Assembly: GCA_910577355.1 (NCBI GenBank) | Contig: CAJTMY010000004.1 | Span: 42,057 to 106,056, forward strand | Direction of reading: 5' to 3' | Length of the DNA stretch: 64,000 nt | Source: an uncultured Muribaculaceae bacterium | GTDB lineage: Bacteria > Bacteroidota > Bacteroidia > Bacteroidales > Muribaculaceae | Part shown: positions 24,968-34,371 of the stretch, piece by piece | How the letters are laid out: every line of letters begins with the position of its first letter | Position numbering within the stretch: the first letter of the stretch is position 1 | The notes under the pieces: model-generated | What the model saw: only the letters and a program-made list of their open reading frames with translations | What the model was told of the DNA's origin: nothing | Databases searched by the model: none | Translations under genes and position numbers: made by a program

Positions 24968-26979
24968 AATCTGCGCTCCTTGATTATTCCGTGTCGGTAG
25001 GCGAAAAGAAGCTGGCGCAGCTCGTCGATTTGCCCCTGCAGTTCTGTACCTTTGTCTGTGTCGCGGACTCGCATGCGTTGCTGCGACATCTCCACAATCT
25101 CGGTGGTTGATTCGATATCGGTGCCTTCGCGTATGGCCTGCTCGGCCGATGTGAACGGCTGATGCTTTACCAGCTGGAAGCCCCGCGAATGGAAAACCAG
25201 TGTATAGCCGGCCATGCCTGTGGTGGCATGGTAGGCCTTGGCGAAGCCTCCGTCGATTACCATAAGGCGGCCGCCGGCACGTATCGGACTCTCGCCTTTG
25301 CCCTCGCGCACGGGCACGTGGCCGTTGATGATGTGGCGGTGCGTGCCCGACACTCCGAATTCATCAAGTATCATGTCGCATACCGCCGGTTCGTCGCGGA
25401 GTTCATAATAATGACCTTTTTCTTCTCGCCATGTGGCGCGGTCGGCGATGAAATAGCGCTCGAAGGTCGCCATACGGGATTTGTCGAACAACGGCGAGTC
25501 CGGGCCGCACCACAGATACCAATAGAAATCGCAGGCATAGTCCTTGCGTGGCGCAGGTGTGTCGTAGTTGAAGGCGGCGCGCATTGTGGCGCCGACCGCA
25601 TCCATGAGCCGGCGCCCGCTGTACAGGCGCCCATCGACATTTACTCCGCGCAATGTGCCGTCGGCGTTGAGCGGCAGCGATGCATGGAAAAGCAGATTGG
25701 AGTTGTATACGCCGTACATCGAGCCGTGGCTGAGGAGGAGGTGCACATGGCGTGCCAGTTTGTCGCTCACACGGAATGAATGGCGCAGCTTGGCGATGAG
25801 CTCGGCCTCCTCGAGGCTGAGGCGGTATGGGTCGGCCGGATCTACAGTAGGCAGAGAATTGTCTGTGAGAGGGTGCACTGATCCGTCGGGCAGAGTGACA
25901 GAGCCGGTGGTGTGGTCGATACGGTGCAGCAGTCGCCGGTTGTCCATGTCCCATTCGGGGTGCCGGTCGATGAGCTTGGCTTCAAGCTTGAATTGCAGCA
26001 CTGTGATGGCCTTGTGCATGCGGGCTATAAGCGTGCGCGTCTTGTCGGAGATGTCATCCGCGTCAGTGTCGAGCCTCGGCTCGTAACCGATGCATGGATC
26101 ATCGCCGTATATGTCCATAGCGAATGTGGCCAAAGGAACGAGGTTGATTCCGTATCCGTCTTCGAGCGTGGCGAGGTTGGCATAGCGCAGCGATATGCGC
26201 AGCACATTGGCTATGCAGGCTTCGTTGCCGGCGGCGGCTCCCATCCACAGGGCATCGTGGTTGCCCCACTGGAAATCGAACTTGTCGTAGCGCCCGAGCA
26301 CGTCCATTATAATGTGGGCGCCCGGGCCGCGGTCGTACACGTCGCCAAGTATGTGCAGCCGGTCGATACTGAGGCTCTGTATCACATTGCACATGGCCAC
26401 AATGAAAGCATCGGCGCGTCCGGTGGATATTATTGTCTCTATGATACGGTTGAAATATGCCTGCTTGTTTCCTTCAAGGGGCGATTCGTGCAGCAGCTCC
26501 TCTATGATGTAGGCGAATTCGCGTGGCAATGCCTTGCGTACTTTCGAGCGTGTGTATTTGGATGATACCGATTGGGCCACACGTACCAGACGGTGCAGTG
26601 TGATGGTGTAGAAGTCGGCCAGATTTGCCTCCGGATCGTCGGTGATGTATTCGAGCTTCTGCTCGGGATAATATATTAATGAGCACAGTTCGCGTATGTC
26701 GCGTTCGCTCAGCGAAGTGCCGAAAATTTCTGTCACCTTGCGCTTGATATTGCCGGAAGCGTTGCGGAGGATGTGTATGAATGCTTCGTGCTCCCCGTGA
26801 AGGTCGGCCACGAAATGCTCTGTCCCCTTCGGGAGATTGAGGATGGCCTCCAGGTTTATGATTTCGGTGGAGGCAGCTCCTACGTTGGGAAAAGTGTTTG
26901 ACAACAGTTCGAGTACCCGGCGGTCGGCTTCGACTTTTTCGGGCGTTATGTCTGGTATAGCGGGTAAAGATTCGGTCAT
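24964..26979 (-). CDS. fbp: fructose-1,6-bisphosphatase, class III
   Basis: 671-residue gluconeogenic phosphatase of the large class III type found in Firmicutes and Bacteroidetes. It is a metallophosphoesterase: FVADLHGEHEAF, ILGDVYDRGPGAH, QWGNHDALWMGAA, LLSHGSMYGVYN and INGHVPVREGKGESP supply metal ligands. Chosen start is the ATG at 26979; a start 13 codons further upstream (27018) would place the coding region across a good TTG/TAnnTTTG promoter (27005-27035). With the class II aldolase at 52486 it supports sugar phosphate cycling. Transcribed alone, divergent from clpP. Confidence 0.94.
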   Translation of the reverse strand: MTESLPAIPDITPEKVEADRRVLELLSNTFPNVGAASTEIINLEAILNLPKGTEHFVADLHGEHEAFIHILRNASGNIKRKVTEIFGTSLSERDIRELCSLIYYPEQKLEYITDDPEANLADFYTITLHRLVRVAQSVSSKYTRSKVRKALPREFAYIIEELLHESPLEGNKQAYFNRIIETIISTGRADAFIVAMCNVIQSLSIDRLHILGDVYDRGPGAHIIMDVLGRYDKFDFQWGNHDALWMGAAAGNEACIANVLRISLRYANLATLEDGYGINLVPLATFAMDIYGDDPCIGYEPRLDTDADDISDKTRTLIARMHKAITVLQFKLEAKLIDRHPEWDMDNRRLLHRIDHTTGSVTLPDGSVHPLTDNSLPTVDPADPYRLSLEEAELIAKLRHSFRVSDKLARHVHLLLSHGSMYGVYNSNLLFHASLPLNADGTLRGVNVDGRLYSGRRLMDAVGATMRAAFNYDTPAPRKDYACDFYWYLWCGPDSPLFDKSRMATFERYFIADRATWREEKGHYYELRDEPAVCDMILDEFGVSGTHRHIINGHVPVREGKGESPIRAGGRLMVIDGGFAKAYHATTGMAGYTLVFHSRGFQLVKHQPFTSAEQAIREGTDIESTTEIVEMSQQRMRVRDTDKGTELQGQIDELRQLLFAYRHGIIKERRF

Positions 26980-27004
26980 TGTCGGCTTATAGGATTGATG
27001 ACGG

Positions 27005-27035
27005 CAAATATACGTCATAAATTAATCAGATGCAA
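27005..27035 (-). promoter_or_regulatory. promoter of fbp (-33 TTG and -7 TATATTTG)
   Basis: On the minus strand TTG (27033-27035) is followed by a 20-nt spacer and TATATTTG (27005-27012), fitting the Bacteroidetes sigma-ABfr consensus. It decides the start at 26979. Confidence 0.75.
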
Positions 27036-27128
27036 AAAAATATAACGCAAACTTCGTGCCGACAGTTCACAAGCGGAATTCTGAAGAAAAAACTTCAGAC
27101 ATTATGTGCGTAATTCAAAAAAAAACAT

Positions 27129-27136
27129 TAACTTTG
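27129..27136 (+). promoter_or_regulatory. -7 promoter element for clpP-clpX
   Basis: TAACTTTG, 46 nt before the clpP start; no clear TTG at -33. Confidence 0.6.
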
Positions 27137-27182
27137 AAAAAGAATTCATAAACAGCAGAAACATAAACCTATTATAGAAAGT

Positions 27183-27896
27183 ATGCAAAATTCAGATTTT
27201 CGTAATTTCGCCGTGAAAGGGCTCGGCATGAACGGCCTCGCGCTCGATCAGTACAGCGCTGCAGCCAACGCCGGGATCACCTCGAGCTACATAAATCCCA
27301 GCATCATAGAGGAGCGGCAGCTCAACGTGGCGCAGATGGATGTGTTCTCGCGCCTGATGATGGATCGCATCATATTTCTCGGTACCGAGGTGAACGATTA
27401 TACAGCCAATGTGATACAGGCTCAGCTCCTTTATCTGGATTCTTCCGATCCGGGCAAGGATGTGTCCATATATATCAACTCTCCCGGCGGATCGGTATAT
27501 GCCGGGCTCGGCATATACGATACCATGCAGTATATATCGAGCGATGTAGCCACGATATGCACCGGTATGGCAGCATCGATGGCGGCTGTACTTCTTGTGG
27601 CAGGCCAAAAGGGCAAGCGTTTTGCATTGCCCCATTCGCGTGTGATGATTCATCAGCCTATGGGCGGTGCCCAGGGTCAGGCCTCGGATATAGAGATAAC
27701 GGCCCGTGAGATAAAGAAACTCAAGCATGAGCTTTACAATATTATCGCCGAGCATTCCGGACAGCCGTTCGACCGTGTGGAACGGGACTCCGACCGCGAC
27801 TACTGGATGACCTCCGATGAAGCGCTTGCCTATGGAATGATTGATCATGTGCTCGTGAAATCAAATACCCCAGCCAAAGACAATGGCAAAGCGTAA
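27183..27896 (+). CDS. clpP: ATP-dependent Clp protease proteolytic subunit
   Basis: 237-residue serine protease subunit that forms the tetradecameric chamber used by ClpX. Catalytic Ser132 lies in CTGMAASMAAVLL, His157 in LPHSRVMIHQP and Asp206 in RDSDRDYWM; the spacing between them equals that of E. coli ClpP. The N-terminal segment is some 20-30 residues longer than in E. coli and probably processed. The sequence around the serine is GMAASMAA rather than the commoner GQAASMGA. The stop lies 14 nt inside the clpX reading frame, so the two are translationally linked. Confidence 0.96.
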   Translation: MQNSDFRNFAVKGLGMNGLALDQYSAAANAGITSSYINPSIIEERQLNVAQMDVFSRLMMDRIIFLGTEVNDYTANVIQAQLLYLDSSDPGKDVSIYINSPGGSVYAGLGIYDTMQYISSDVATICTGMAASMAAVLLVAGQKGKRFALPHSRVMIHQPMGGAQGQASDIEITAREIKKLKHELYNIIAEHSGQPFDRVERDSDRDYWMTSDEALAYGMIDHVLVKSNTPAKDNGKA

Positions 27897-29151
27897 GACA
27901 GGATACGACGAAGTGTGTGCATGGTGCGGACGTCCGGGCGACGCTTCGCAGCAGCGTCTGCTCATCCCGTCGGGCGACCAGCAGGAGTTCATCTGCACGG
28001 AATGTGTCGAGGCGATGCACGAGATGATTGCCGACCAGTTTCCGAAAATGCGGCAGAAGGCCGAGGCCGACTTCCGCAAACAGATGAAAGACAATGTTCC
28101 CACGCCTCATCAGATCAAAGAATTTCTCGACCAGTACGTCATCGGTCAGGACGATGCCAAGAAATATCTGTCTGTGGCCGTATACAACCATTACAAGCGT
28201 CTGATGCAGCCTAAAGGCAAAGATGACGTGGATATCGAGAAGAGCAATATCATAATCGTAGGGCCTACCGGAACGGGAAAGACTTTGCTCGCCAAGACTA
28301 TCGCAAGGCAGCTCGATGTGCCGTTCACAATCGTCGACGCCACGGTGCTTACACAGGCCGGTTATGTGGGCGAGGATATCGAGAGTCTGCTTACCCGTCT
28401 TCTTCAGGCTGCCGATTACGATGTGGACAAGGCTCAGCGGGGCATAGTGTTCATTGACGAGATTGACAAGATCGCCCGCAAAGGCGATAATCCGTCGATC
28501 ACACGCGATGTGTCGGGCGAAGGTGTGCAGCAGGGACTGCTAAAGCTTCTCGAGGGTTCGATTGTGAACGTGCCTCCGCAGGGCGGTCGCAAGCATCCTG
28601 AGCAGAAGATGATACCTGTCGATACGAAAGACATCCTCTTCATATGCGGAGGTGCATTTGAAGGTATCGAAAGCAAAATAGCACAGCGTATGAATTCGCA
28701 TGTCGTTGGTTATGCGACCGATGCGACACGCAACCGCTTGAAGGACAAGCAGGACTATCTGAGATATGTCGCTCCGCAGGATCTGCGCACATATGGTCTC
28801 ATACCTGAGATCATAGGCCGTCTGCCCATACTCACGCACCTCACTCCACTCGACAGGAACGCGCTGCTCAAAGTGCTCACCGAGCCCAAGAATGCCATAA
28901 CCCGGCAATACGAAAAGTTATTCGCCATGGATGGCGTTAGGCTCACATTCGCACCCGAAGTGCTCGACTTCGTCGTAGACAAGGCTATCGAATATAAGCT
29001 CGGCGCACGCGGTCTTCGGTCGATTGTGGAAGCGATCATGGTCGACGCCATGTTTGACATACCCTCAATGAAAGTCAAAGAATTCGAGGTGACACTCGAT
29101 TATGCCAGAACGAAATTTGAAGCTGCGCATTTCGAGGCTGCCTCGGTATGA
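27883..29151 (+). CDS. clpX: ATP-dependent Clp protease ATP-binding subunit ClpX
   Basis: 422-residue AAA+ unfoldase. N-terminal zinc-binding domain with Cys 12, 15, 38 and 41 (CAWCGRP, CTEC); Walker A GPTGTGKT, pore loop GYVGED, Walker B IVFIDEIDKI, and the C-terminal small domain (LGARGLRSIVEAI). It delivers substrates to ClpP encoded just upstream with a 14-nt overlap. No separate trigger-factor gene precedes clpP in this window; the upstream neighbour is divergent fbp. Confidence 0.97.
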   Translation: MAKRKTGYDEVCAWCGRPGDASQQRLLIPSGDQQEFICTECVEAMHEMIADQFPKMRQKAEADFRKQMKDNVPTPHQIKEFLDQYVIGQDDAKKYLSVAVYNHYKRLMQPKGKDDVDIEKSNIIIVGPTGTGKTLLAKTIARQLDVPFTIVDATVLTQAGYVGEDIESLLTRLLQAADYDVDKAQRGIVFIDEIDKIARKGDNPSITRDVSGEGVQQGLLKLLEGSIVNVPPQGGRKHPEQKMIPVDTKDILFICGGAFEGIESKIAQRMNSHVVGYATDATRNRLKDKQDYLRYVAPQDLRTYGLIPEIIGRLPILTHLTPLDRNALLKVLTEPKNAITRQYEKLFAMDGVRLTFAPEVLDFVVDKAIEYKLGARGLRSIVEAIMVDAMFDIPSMKVKEFEVTLDYARTKFEAAHFEAASV

Positions 29152-29217
29152 CATACTAACATACAATAAAGATTTTCTATCCTTTATCAATATCCATCTC
29201 TATCCCCTCAGTAAGCA

Positions 29218-31401
29218 ATGGAAACCACCGCCAGCCTCACCGATGCCCTTCGTCGCCATTTCGGTTTCGGCACTTTCAAAGGCAATCAGGAAGCAATCAT
29301 ACGCAGCCTTCTCGACGGCAACGATGTATTTGTGCTTATGCCTACAGGCGGAGGCAAATCACTGTGTTACCAGTTGCCTGCATTGCTTATGGAGGGTACG
29401 GCAATAGTGGTATCACCATTGATAGCACTGATGAAAAACCAGGTGGATGCCATGCGCAATTTCAGTTCTGTCGATACTGTGGCCCACTATCTGAACTCCT
29501 CTCTTACAAGGGCTCAGATCGACAAAGTAAAAGCCGACGTGACAGACGGGCACACCAAGCTGCTGTATGTCGCGCCGGAGTCGCTTACAAAGGAAGAGAA
29601 TATTGAATTTCTGAAATCCATACAGATCTCATTTTATGCTATTGACGAAGCGCATTGTATCTCCGAGTGGGGACATGATTTCCGCCCGGAATACCGGCGT
29701 ATCCGTCCCATCATAAACGAGATAGGTACAAGGCCGGTAATCGCCCTTACGGCTACGGCCACTCCAAAGGTACAACACGACATCCAGAAGAATCTTGGCA
29801 TGCAACAGGGCGCAGCTGTATTCAAATCATCTTTCAATCGCTCAAACCTCTATTACGAGGTACGCCCAAAGACCAAGAACACCGACCACGACATTATCCG
29901 GTTTATACGACAGCGTCCGTCCAAATCGGGCATAATATATTGTCTGAGCCGCAAAAAAGTTGAAGAACTTGCCGAATTGCTGCGGGTCAACAATATCAAG
30001 GCTCTGGCCTATCATGCCGGCATGGACGCTGCCACACGCTCGGCCAACCAGGATGCTTTCCTGCTTGAAAAGATAAATGTCATTGTAGCGACTATCGCTT
30101 TCGGGATGGGTATTGACAAGCCAGACGTCCGATTTGTCATCCATTACGACATGCCCAAGTCGCTCGAGGGATATTATCAGGAAACAGGCCGGGCCGGCCG
30201 GGATGGTGGAGAAGGCTATTGTCTCACATTCTATGCATACCGGGACCTGCAGAAAATGGAAAAATTCATGCAGGGCAAGCCGTTGGCAGAACAGGAAATC
30301 GGCCGCCAGCTATTGGCCGAGACAGCAGCTTATGCCGAGTCGTCGGTGTGCCGCCGTCGTACACTCCTTCACTATTTCGGCGAGGAGTATGAAACCGACA
30401 ACTGCGGCAACTGTGATAATTGCAATAATTCTAAAAAGAAAGTGGAAGCAAAAGAAGAACTCTTGGCGGCTCTTGAAACTGTTGCCGCCCTTAAAGAAAA
30501 ATTCAAAGCAGACTACATACTCGATGTAATGACCGGTAAAGCTACCGGTGACGTAAAAAACTACCAGCACGACCAGCTTGATGTGTTCGGATGTGAGGAA
30601 TCCGGCGACCGGCGCTTTCTCAATGCGGTGCTCCGTCAGGCATCGCTTGCCGGATATCTTAGCAAGGACATCGAAAACTACGGTACACTCCATATAACTG
30701 CCAAAGGAAAGGAGTTCATGAAAAAACCTGTTTCCTTCAAAGTGGTTGAGGACTCGGAGTTCAACGATGAGGAGGAGATAACACCTATAAAAGGCGGCTC
30801 TGCGTGCGCGGCCGATCCGGAGCTATACGCCATACTCTCGGCCCTGCGCAAGAAAATATCGCAGCATCTCAGCCTGCCGCCATATGTAATCTTCCAGGAT
30901 CCATCTCTCGAGGCCATGGCAACTACATATCCCATAAGTCTCGAAGAATTGCAGAATATTCCCGGCGTAGGCGAGGGAAAGGCCAGGCGATACGGCGAAG
31001 AATTCCTGAAAGTAATAAAAGCATACGTCGAGGAAAACGAAATTGAGCGTCCCGAAGACCTGCGTGTACGTTCGGTGGCCAATAAATCAAAACGTAAGAT
31101 TGCGATAATACAGGCCATAGACCGTAAGATCGACCTTGAGGAGGTCGCAATCAGCACTGGTCTTGATTTCGATCAGCTGCTTGATGAGATAGAATCGATT
31201 GTGAACTCAGGCAACAAAATAAACATATCGTACTTTATCGACGATAAACTTGACGAGGATGAGCAGGATGAAATCTTCGATTATTTCCGCCAGGCTGAAT
31301 CAGGTTCGCTCGATGAAGCTTATCGCGAACTCTGTCCTGCATATAATGAAGAGGAGATACGTCTGGTAAGAATAAAATTCCTGTCGGAACTCGGCAACTG
31401 A
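29218..31401 (+). CDS. recQ: ATP-dependent DNA helicase RecQ
   Basis: 727-residue SF2 3'-5' helicase for recombination and repair. Motif I MPTGGGKSLCYQ, DEAH box with AIDEAHCISEWGHDFRPEY, motif VI QETGRAGRDG, the RecQ C-terminal zinc site (CRRRTLLHYF, NCGNCDNC), an RQC winged helix and an HRDC domain (about 515-595). A further acidic C-terminal tail of about 110 residues (with DDKLDEDEQDEIFDYF) is longer than in E. coli RecQ (609 residues). It lies 66 nt after clpX and 7 nt before the AmgK-like gene. Confidence 0.96.
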   Translation: METTASLTDALRRHFGFGTFKGNQEAIIRSLLDGNDVFVLMPTGGGKSLCYQLPALLMEGTAIVVSPLIALMKNQVDAMRNFSSVDTVAHYLNSSLTRAQIDKVKADVTDGHTKLLYVAPESLTKEENIEFLKSIQISFYAIDEAHCISEWGHDFRPEYRRIRPIINEIGTRPVIALTATATPKVQHDIQKNLGMQQGAAVFKSSFNRSNLYYEVRPKTKNTDHDIIRFIRQRPSKSGIIYCLSRKKVEELAELLRVNNIKALAYHAGMDAATRSANQDAFLLEKINVIVATIAFGMGIDKPDVRFVIHYDMPKSLEGYYQETGRAGRDGGEGYCLTFYAYRDLQKMEKFMQGKPLAEQEIGRQLLAETAAYAESSVCRRRTLLHYFGEEYETDNCGNCDNCNNSKKKVEAKEELLAALETVAALKEKFKADYILDVMTGKATGDVKNYQHDQLDVFGCEESGDRRFLNAVLRQASLAGYLSKDIENYGTLHITAKGKEFMKKPVSFKVVEDSEFNDEEEITPIKGGSACAADPELYAILSALRKKISQHLSLPPYVIFQDPSLEAMATTYPISLEELQNIPGVGEGKARRYGEEFLKVIKAYVEENEIERPEDLRVRSVANKSKRKIAIIQAIDRKIDLEEVAISTGLDFDQLLDEIESIVNSGNKINISYFIDDKLDEDEQDEIFDYFRQAESGSLDEAYRELCPAYNEEEIRLVRIKFLSELGN

Positions 31402-31408
31402 TATACGT

Positions 31409-32845
31409 ATGGAAACAACCAGTCTAAACGATTTGTATAGAAATTACTGCGGTTCGGACCCCGACAAAATAGATGAACTGCCATCTTCGGGCAGCAACCG
31501 TCGTTATTTCAGGCTCACAGGGGACGGTGGCAGCCTTATCGGCGTTCTTGGCAACAATCTGCAGGAAAATGAGGCATTTCTCGATTTTGACCGGCAGTTC
31601 ATAGAAAAAGGGCTGCCTGTACCGCAGGTGCTTGCTGTCAGCGCCGACCGTATGGCCTATCTTCAGACCGACCTCGGCGACACTCTGTTGTTCAATGCCA
31701 TAGAGAAGGGCCGTCTCACGCATGTGTTCTCACCATCGGAGAAGCAGCTTCTTGAAGAAACCATGCGCAGATTGCCCGATTTTCAGTTTGCAGCATCGAA
31801 AGGACAGTTTGATTTCTCGCGGTGTTTTCCCGCCAAGGAGTTCGACCGCAGATCCATAATGTGGGATCTCAATTACTTCAAATACTGTTTCCTTAAGGCA
31901 ACAGGACTGGAGTTTGAAGAAAATCTGCTTGAGGACGATTTCAGCCGTCTTGCCGATACTCTTCTCGAGGTCGATTGCGATTCTTTCATGTATCGCGACT
32001 TCCAGTCGCGCAATGTGATGATATTTGATGGCAAGCCATGGTTCATAGACTTTCAGGGAGGCCGCAGAGGGCCGTGCCAATATGATGTGGCATCGTTTCT
32101 GTGGCAGGCCAAAGCCAATTTCTCGCCTGAGCTGCGCCGGGAACTTATTGATGAATATATAAAGTCGGCACGTCGTTACCGCGATATCGACAAGGCTCAC
32201 TTTATGGATACATTGCGGCAATTCGTGCTGTTCCGCACCATGCAGGTACTCGGCGCATATGGTTTCAGAGGATATTTCGAGAAGAAGCCGCACTTTATGC
32301 AGAGTGTGCCGTTTGCCATCGCGAACCTGCGCGCGTTGCTGGCCGAGAAACCGTTTTACGAGTACCCCTATCTTCAGGATCTGCTGCAGCGTCTTGTCGA
32401 CCTCAAGCAGTTCACATCCGAACTGGAGAAACGGCAGCTTACCGTGCGTGTGCTGAGTTTTGCATATAAGAAAGGCATTCCCAACGACCCGACAGGCAAC
32501 GGAGGCGGATTTGTGTTTGATTGCCGCGCCGTCAACAATCCGGGCAAATACGACCGCTACAAACCGTTTACCGGGCTCGACCGTCAAGTGATAGAATTCC
32601 TTGAGACTGATGGAGAGGTGTTTGATTTTCTCGACCATTGCTATGCTCTTGTCGATGCGGCCACGCGCCGATATATCGACCGTGGTTTCACAAATCTGTA
32701 TGTGGCGTTCGGTTGCACCGGTGGACAGCATCGCTCGGTATATTGCGCGCAGCATATGGCCGAGCATCTTAACAAACTGTTCAACGTAAAAGTGGAACTG
32801 ATACACCGCGAACAGGATATCGAACAGTTATTTCCCCGACGATGA
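31409..32845 (+). CDS. fusion of AmgK-like sugar kinase with a RapZ C-terminal domain
   Basis: 478 residues. Residues 1 to about 330 form an aminoglycoside-phosphotransferase-type kinase with Brenner-like motif MYRDFQSRNVM (Asp197, Asn202) and the metal Asp214 in WFIDFQGG, most like the anomeric MurNAc/GlcNAc kinase AmgK. Residues about 343-478 match the RapZ C-terminal domain: VLSFAYKKGIPND, FDCRAVNNPG, FTGLDRQVIEFL and the signature GCTGGQHRSV (435-444). RapZ senses glucosamine-6-phosphate in E. coli, so the fusion suggests amino-sugar-responsive recycling of cell wall sugars. The stop overlaps the MurU-like gene by 4 nt. Confidence 0.85.
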   Translation: METTSLNDLYRNYCGSDPDKIDELPSSGSNRRYFRLTGDGGSLIGVLGNNLQENEAFLDFDRQFIEKGLPVPQVLAVSADRMAYLQTDLGDTLLFNAIEKGRLTHVFSPSEKQLLEETMRRLPDFQFAASKGQFDFSRCFPAKEFDRRSIMWDLNYFKYCFLKATGLEFEENLLEDDFSRLADTLLEVDCDSFMYRDFQSRNVMIFDGKPWFIDFQGGRRGPCQYDVASFLWQAKANFSPELRRELIDEYIKSARRYRDIDKAHFMDTLRQFVLFRTMQVLGAYGFRGYFEKKPHFMQSVPFAIANLRALLAEKPFYEYPYLQDLLQRLVDLKQFTSELEKRQLTVRVLSFAYKKGIPNDPTGNGGGFVFDCRAVNNPGKYDRYKPFTGLDRQVIEFLETDGEVFDFLDHCYALVDAATRRYIDRGFTNLYVAFGCTGGQHRSVYCAQHMAEHLNKLFNVKVELIHREQDIEQLFPRR

Positions 32846-33582
32846 AAGCTCTGATATTAGCCGCAGGCATTGGCAGCCGTCTCAAACCATGGACAGACTC
32901 GCATCCAAAGGCTCTGGTGGAAGTAGGCGGCAAGCCTATGCTCGGGCATGTTATCGACAGAATAATTGCCGCAGGCATATCGGATATAATAGTCAATATA
33001 CACCACTTTGCCGGGCAGATTGTAGAATATATCCGTAATGCCCGGTTTATGGCACGTATCACGGTGAGTGATGAAACAGACAGGCTGCTTGATACCGGCG
33101 GAGGGTTGCGTAAGGTGATTCCGTTGCTGGCCAACGAGCCTGTCCTGATCCACAATGCCGACATACTTACAACCTTCGACCTGAAAAAAATGATTTATAA
33201 TCAGGTGCGGAGTGGTGCCGATGCCACACTTCTCACGCAGCACCGCGACAGTTCACGCCGTCTTGTATTCGACATCGACGGTCGTATGCATGGCTGGACT
33301 GATGTTAAAAGCGGAGCCGTGAAGCCGGCGGATCTCAATTTGAAAGATGACATGAAACTTGAATCGTTCGATGGTATCCATATTGTGGATCCTTCGTTAT
33401 ATCCCGCTTTGCAGGGATATGGCAAGGACAATGAATCATTCTCGATAATCGATTTTTATATAGACATGTGTTCGCGGTATGACATACGTTCCTTGTCTTT
33501 GCCTGACGAAGACCGGTGGTTTGACGTGGGCAAACCCGAGAGCCTCGAGCAGGCAAGACATTTCATCTCGAATTCAAAATAA
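32842..33582 (+). CDS. sugar-1-phosphate nucleotidyltransferase, MurU-like
   Basis: 246-residue nucleotidyltransferase with the NTP-binding signature LAAGIGSRLKPWTDSHPKAL and a compact single-domain size like MurU, which makes UDP-MurNAc from MurNAc-1-phosphate. Further conserved segments: IVNIHHFAGQIVEYI, LLDTGGGLRKVI and the metal-site Asp in LIHNADILT. The ATGA overlap with the AmgK-like gene points to a two-step salvage route (kinase then uridylyltransferase) bypassing GlcN-6-P. A mannose or glucose-1-P specificity cannot be excluded from sequence alone, but the context strongly favours MurU. Confidence 0.82.
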   Translation: MKALILAAGIGSRLKPWTDSHPKALVEVGGKPMLGHVIDRIIAAGISDIIVNIHHFAGQIVEYIRNARFMARITVSDETDRLLDTGGGLRKVIPLLANEPVLIHNADILTTFDLKKMIYNQVRSGADATLLTQHRDSSRRLVFDIDGRMHGWTDVKSGAVKPADLNLKDDMKLESFDGIHIVDPSLYPALQGYGKDNESFSIIDFYIDMCSRYDIRSLSLPDEDRWFDVGKPESLEQARHFISNSK

Positions 33583-33588
33583 TAGAAT

Positions 33589-34371
33589 ATGAAACAGGCA
33601 AAAGACTTTATACTCACCGGCAACCGTGTACTCCCTTCGGGATGCCATCTCATGACATTTGTCGCGGCAGACGGTGCGAAGCTCCCTCCGATCGAGCCCG
33701 GGCAGTTTGTGCAGGTCAGGATCGACAATTCGCCGAAAGCATTCCTTCGCCGTCCAATTTCAATATGCGATGTGCGTTATGATACCGAGCTGGTGCTGTT
33801 TGTTAAGCCTCAGGGAGAGGGGACACAACGATTGGTGGAACTGCCCGAGAATGCGATGACCAATATAATGTTGCCGCTCGGTCATGGCTTTACATGCCAA
33901 GACAGCCGAGGCGGAAAGGTGCTGCTTGTCGGCGGTGGAGTGGGTGCTGCCCCGCTTGTGGCTCTTAGCCGGCGTCTTTCGGCTGTAGGCGCTGATGTAA
34001 CAGTCGCGATCGGCGGTCGTTCCGCACTTGATGTGGAAGGTGTCGATGCCCTTTATGCCGGCAGCGTTTCAAGAATCCTTGTATCTACCGACGACGGCAG
34101 CTACGGCCATGAGGGTGTCGTGACATGTTTACCTGAATTCGATGAAGTCTTTGACCGTATATACTGCTGCGGACCGACTCCAATGATGAAGGCTGTAGCC
34201 CGTATAGCACGAGAGAAAGGCATATGGTGCGAGGTCTCGCTTGAGAATCATATGGCCTGCGGCATAGGTGCGTGTCTGTGCTGTGTTGAAAACACATCCG
34301 ACCGTGGCAACGTATGCGTCTGCACAGAGGGGCCGGTATTTAATATTAACCGTCTGCAATCATGGGAATAA
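33589..34371 (+). CDS. pyrK: dihydroorotate dehydrogenase electron transfer subunit PyrK
   Basis: 260-residue FAD and [2Fe-2S] subunit of the type 1B dihydroorotate dehydrogenase. The FAD site RRPISICDVRYD, NAD-binding GKVLLVGGGVGAAPLVAL, YCCGPTPMMKAVAR, and the cysteine cluster CGIGACLCCVENT with VCVCTEGPVF are visible. It passes electrons from dihydroorotate to NAD in pyrimidine synthesis. It overlaps pyrD by 10 nt. Confidence 0.96.
   Translation: MKQAKDFILTGNRVLPSGCHLMTFVAADGAKLPPIEPGQFVQVRIDNSPKAFLRRPISICDVRYDTELVLFVKPQGEGTQRLVELPENAMTNIMLPLGHGFTCQDSRGGKVLLVGGGVGAAPLVALSRRLSAVGADVTVAIGGRSALDVEGVDALYAGSVSRILVSTDDGSYGHEGVVTCLPEFDEVFDRIYCCGPTPMMKAVARIAREKGIWCEVSLENHMACGIGACLCCVENTSDRGNVCVCTEGPVFNINRLQSWE

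Noticed and set aside
31730..32806. 358-codon minus-strand frame
   Set aside because: Fully opposite the AmgK-RapZ gene; no recognisable domain, His/Cys-rich composition typical of antisense frames.
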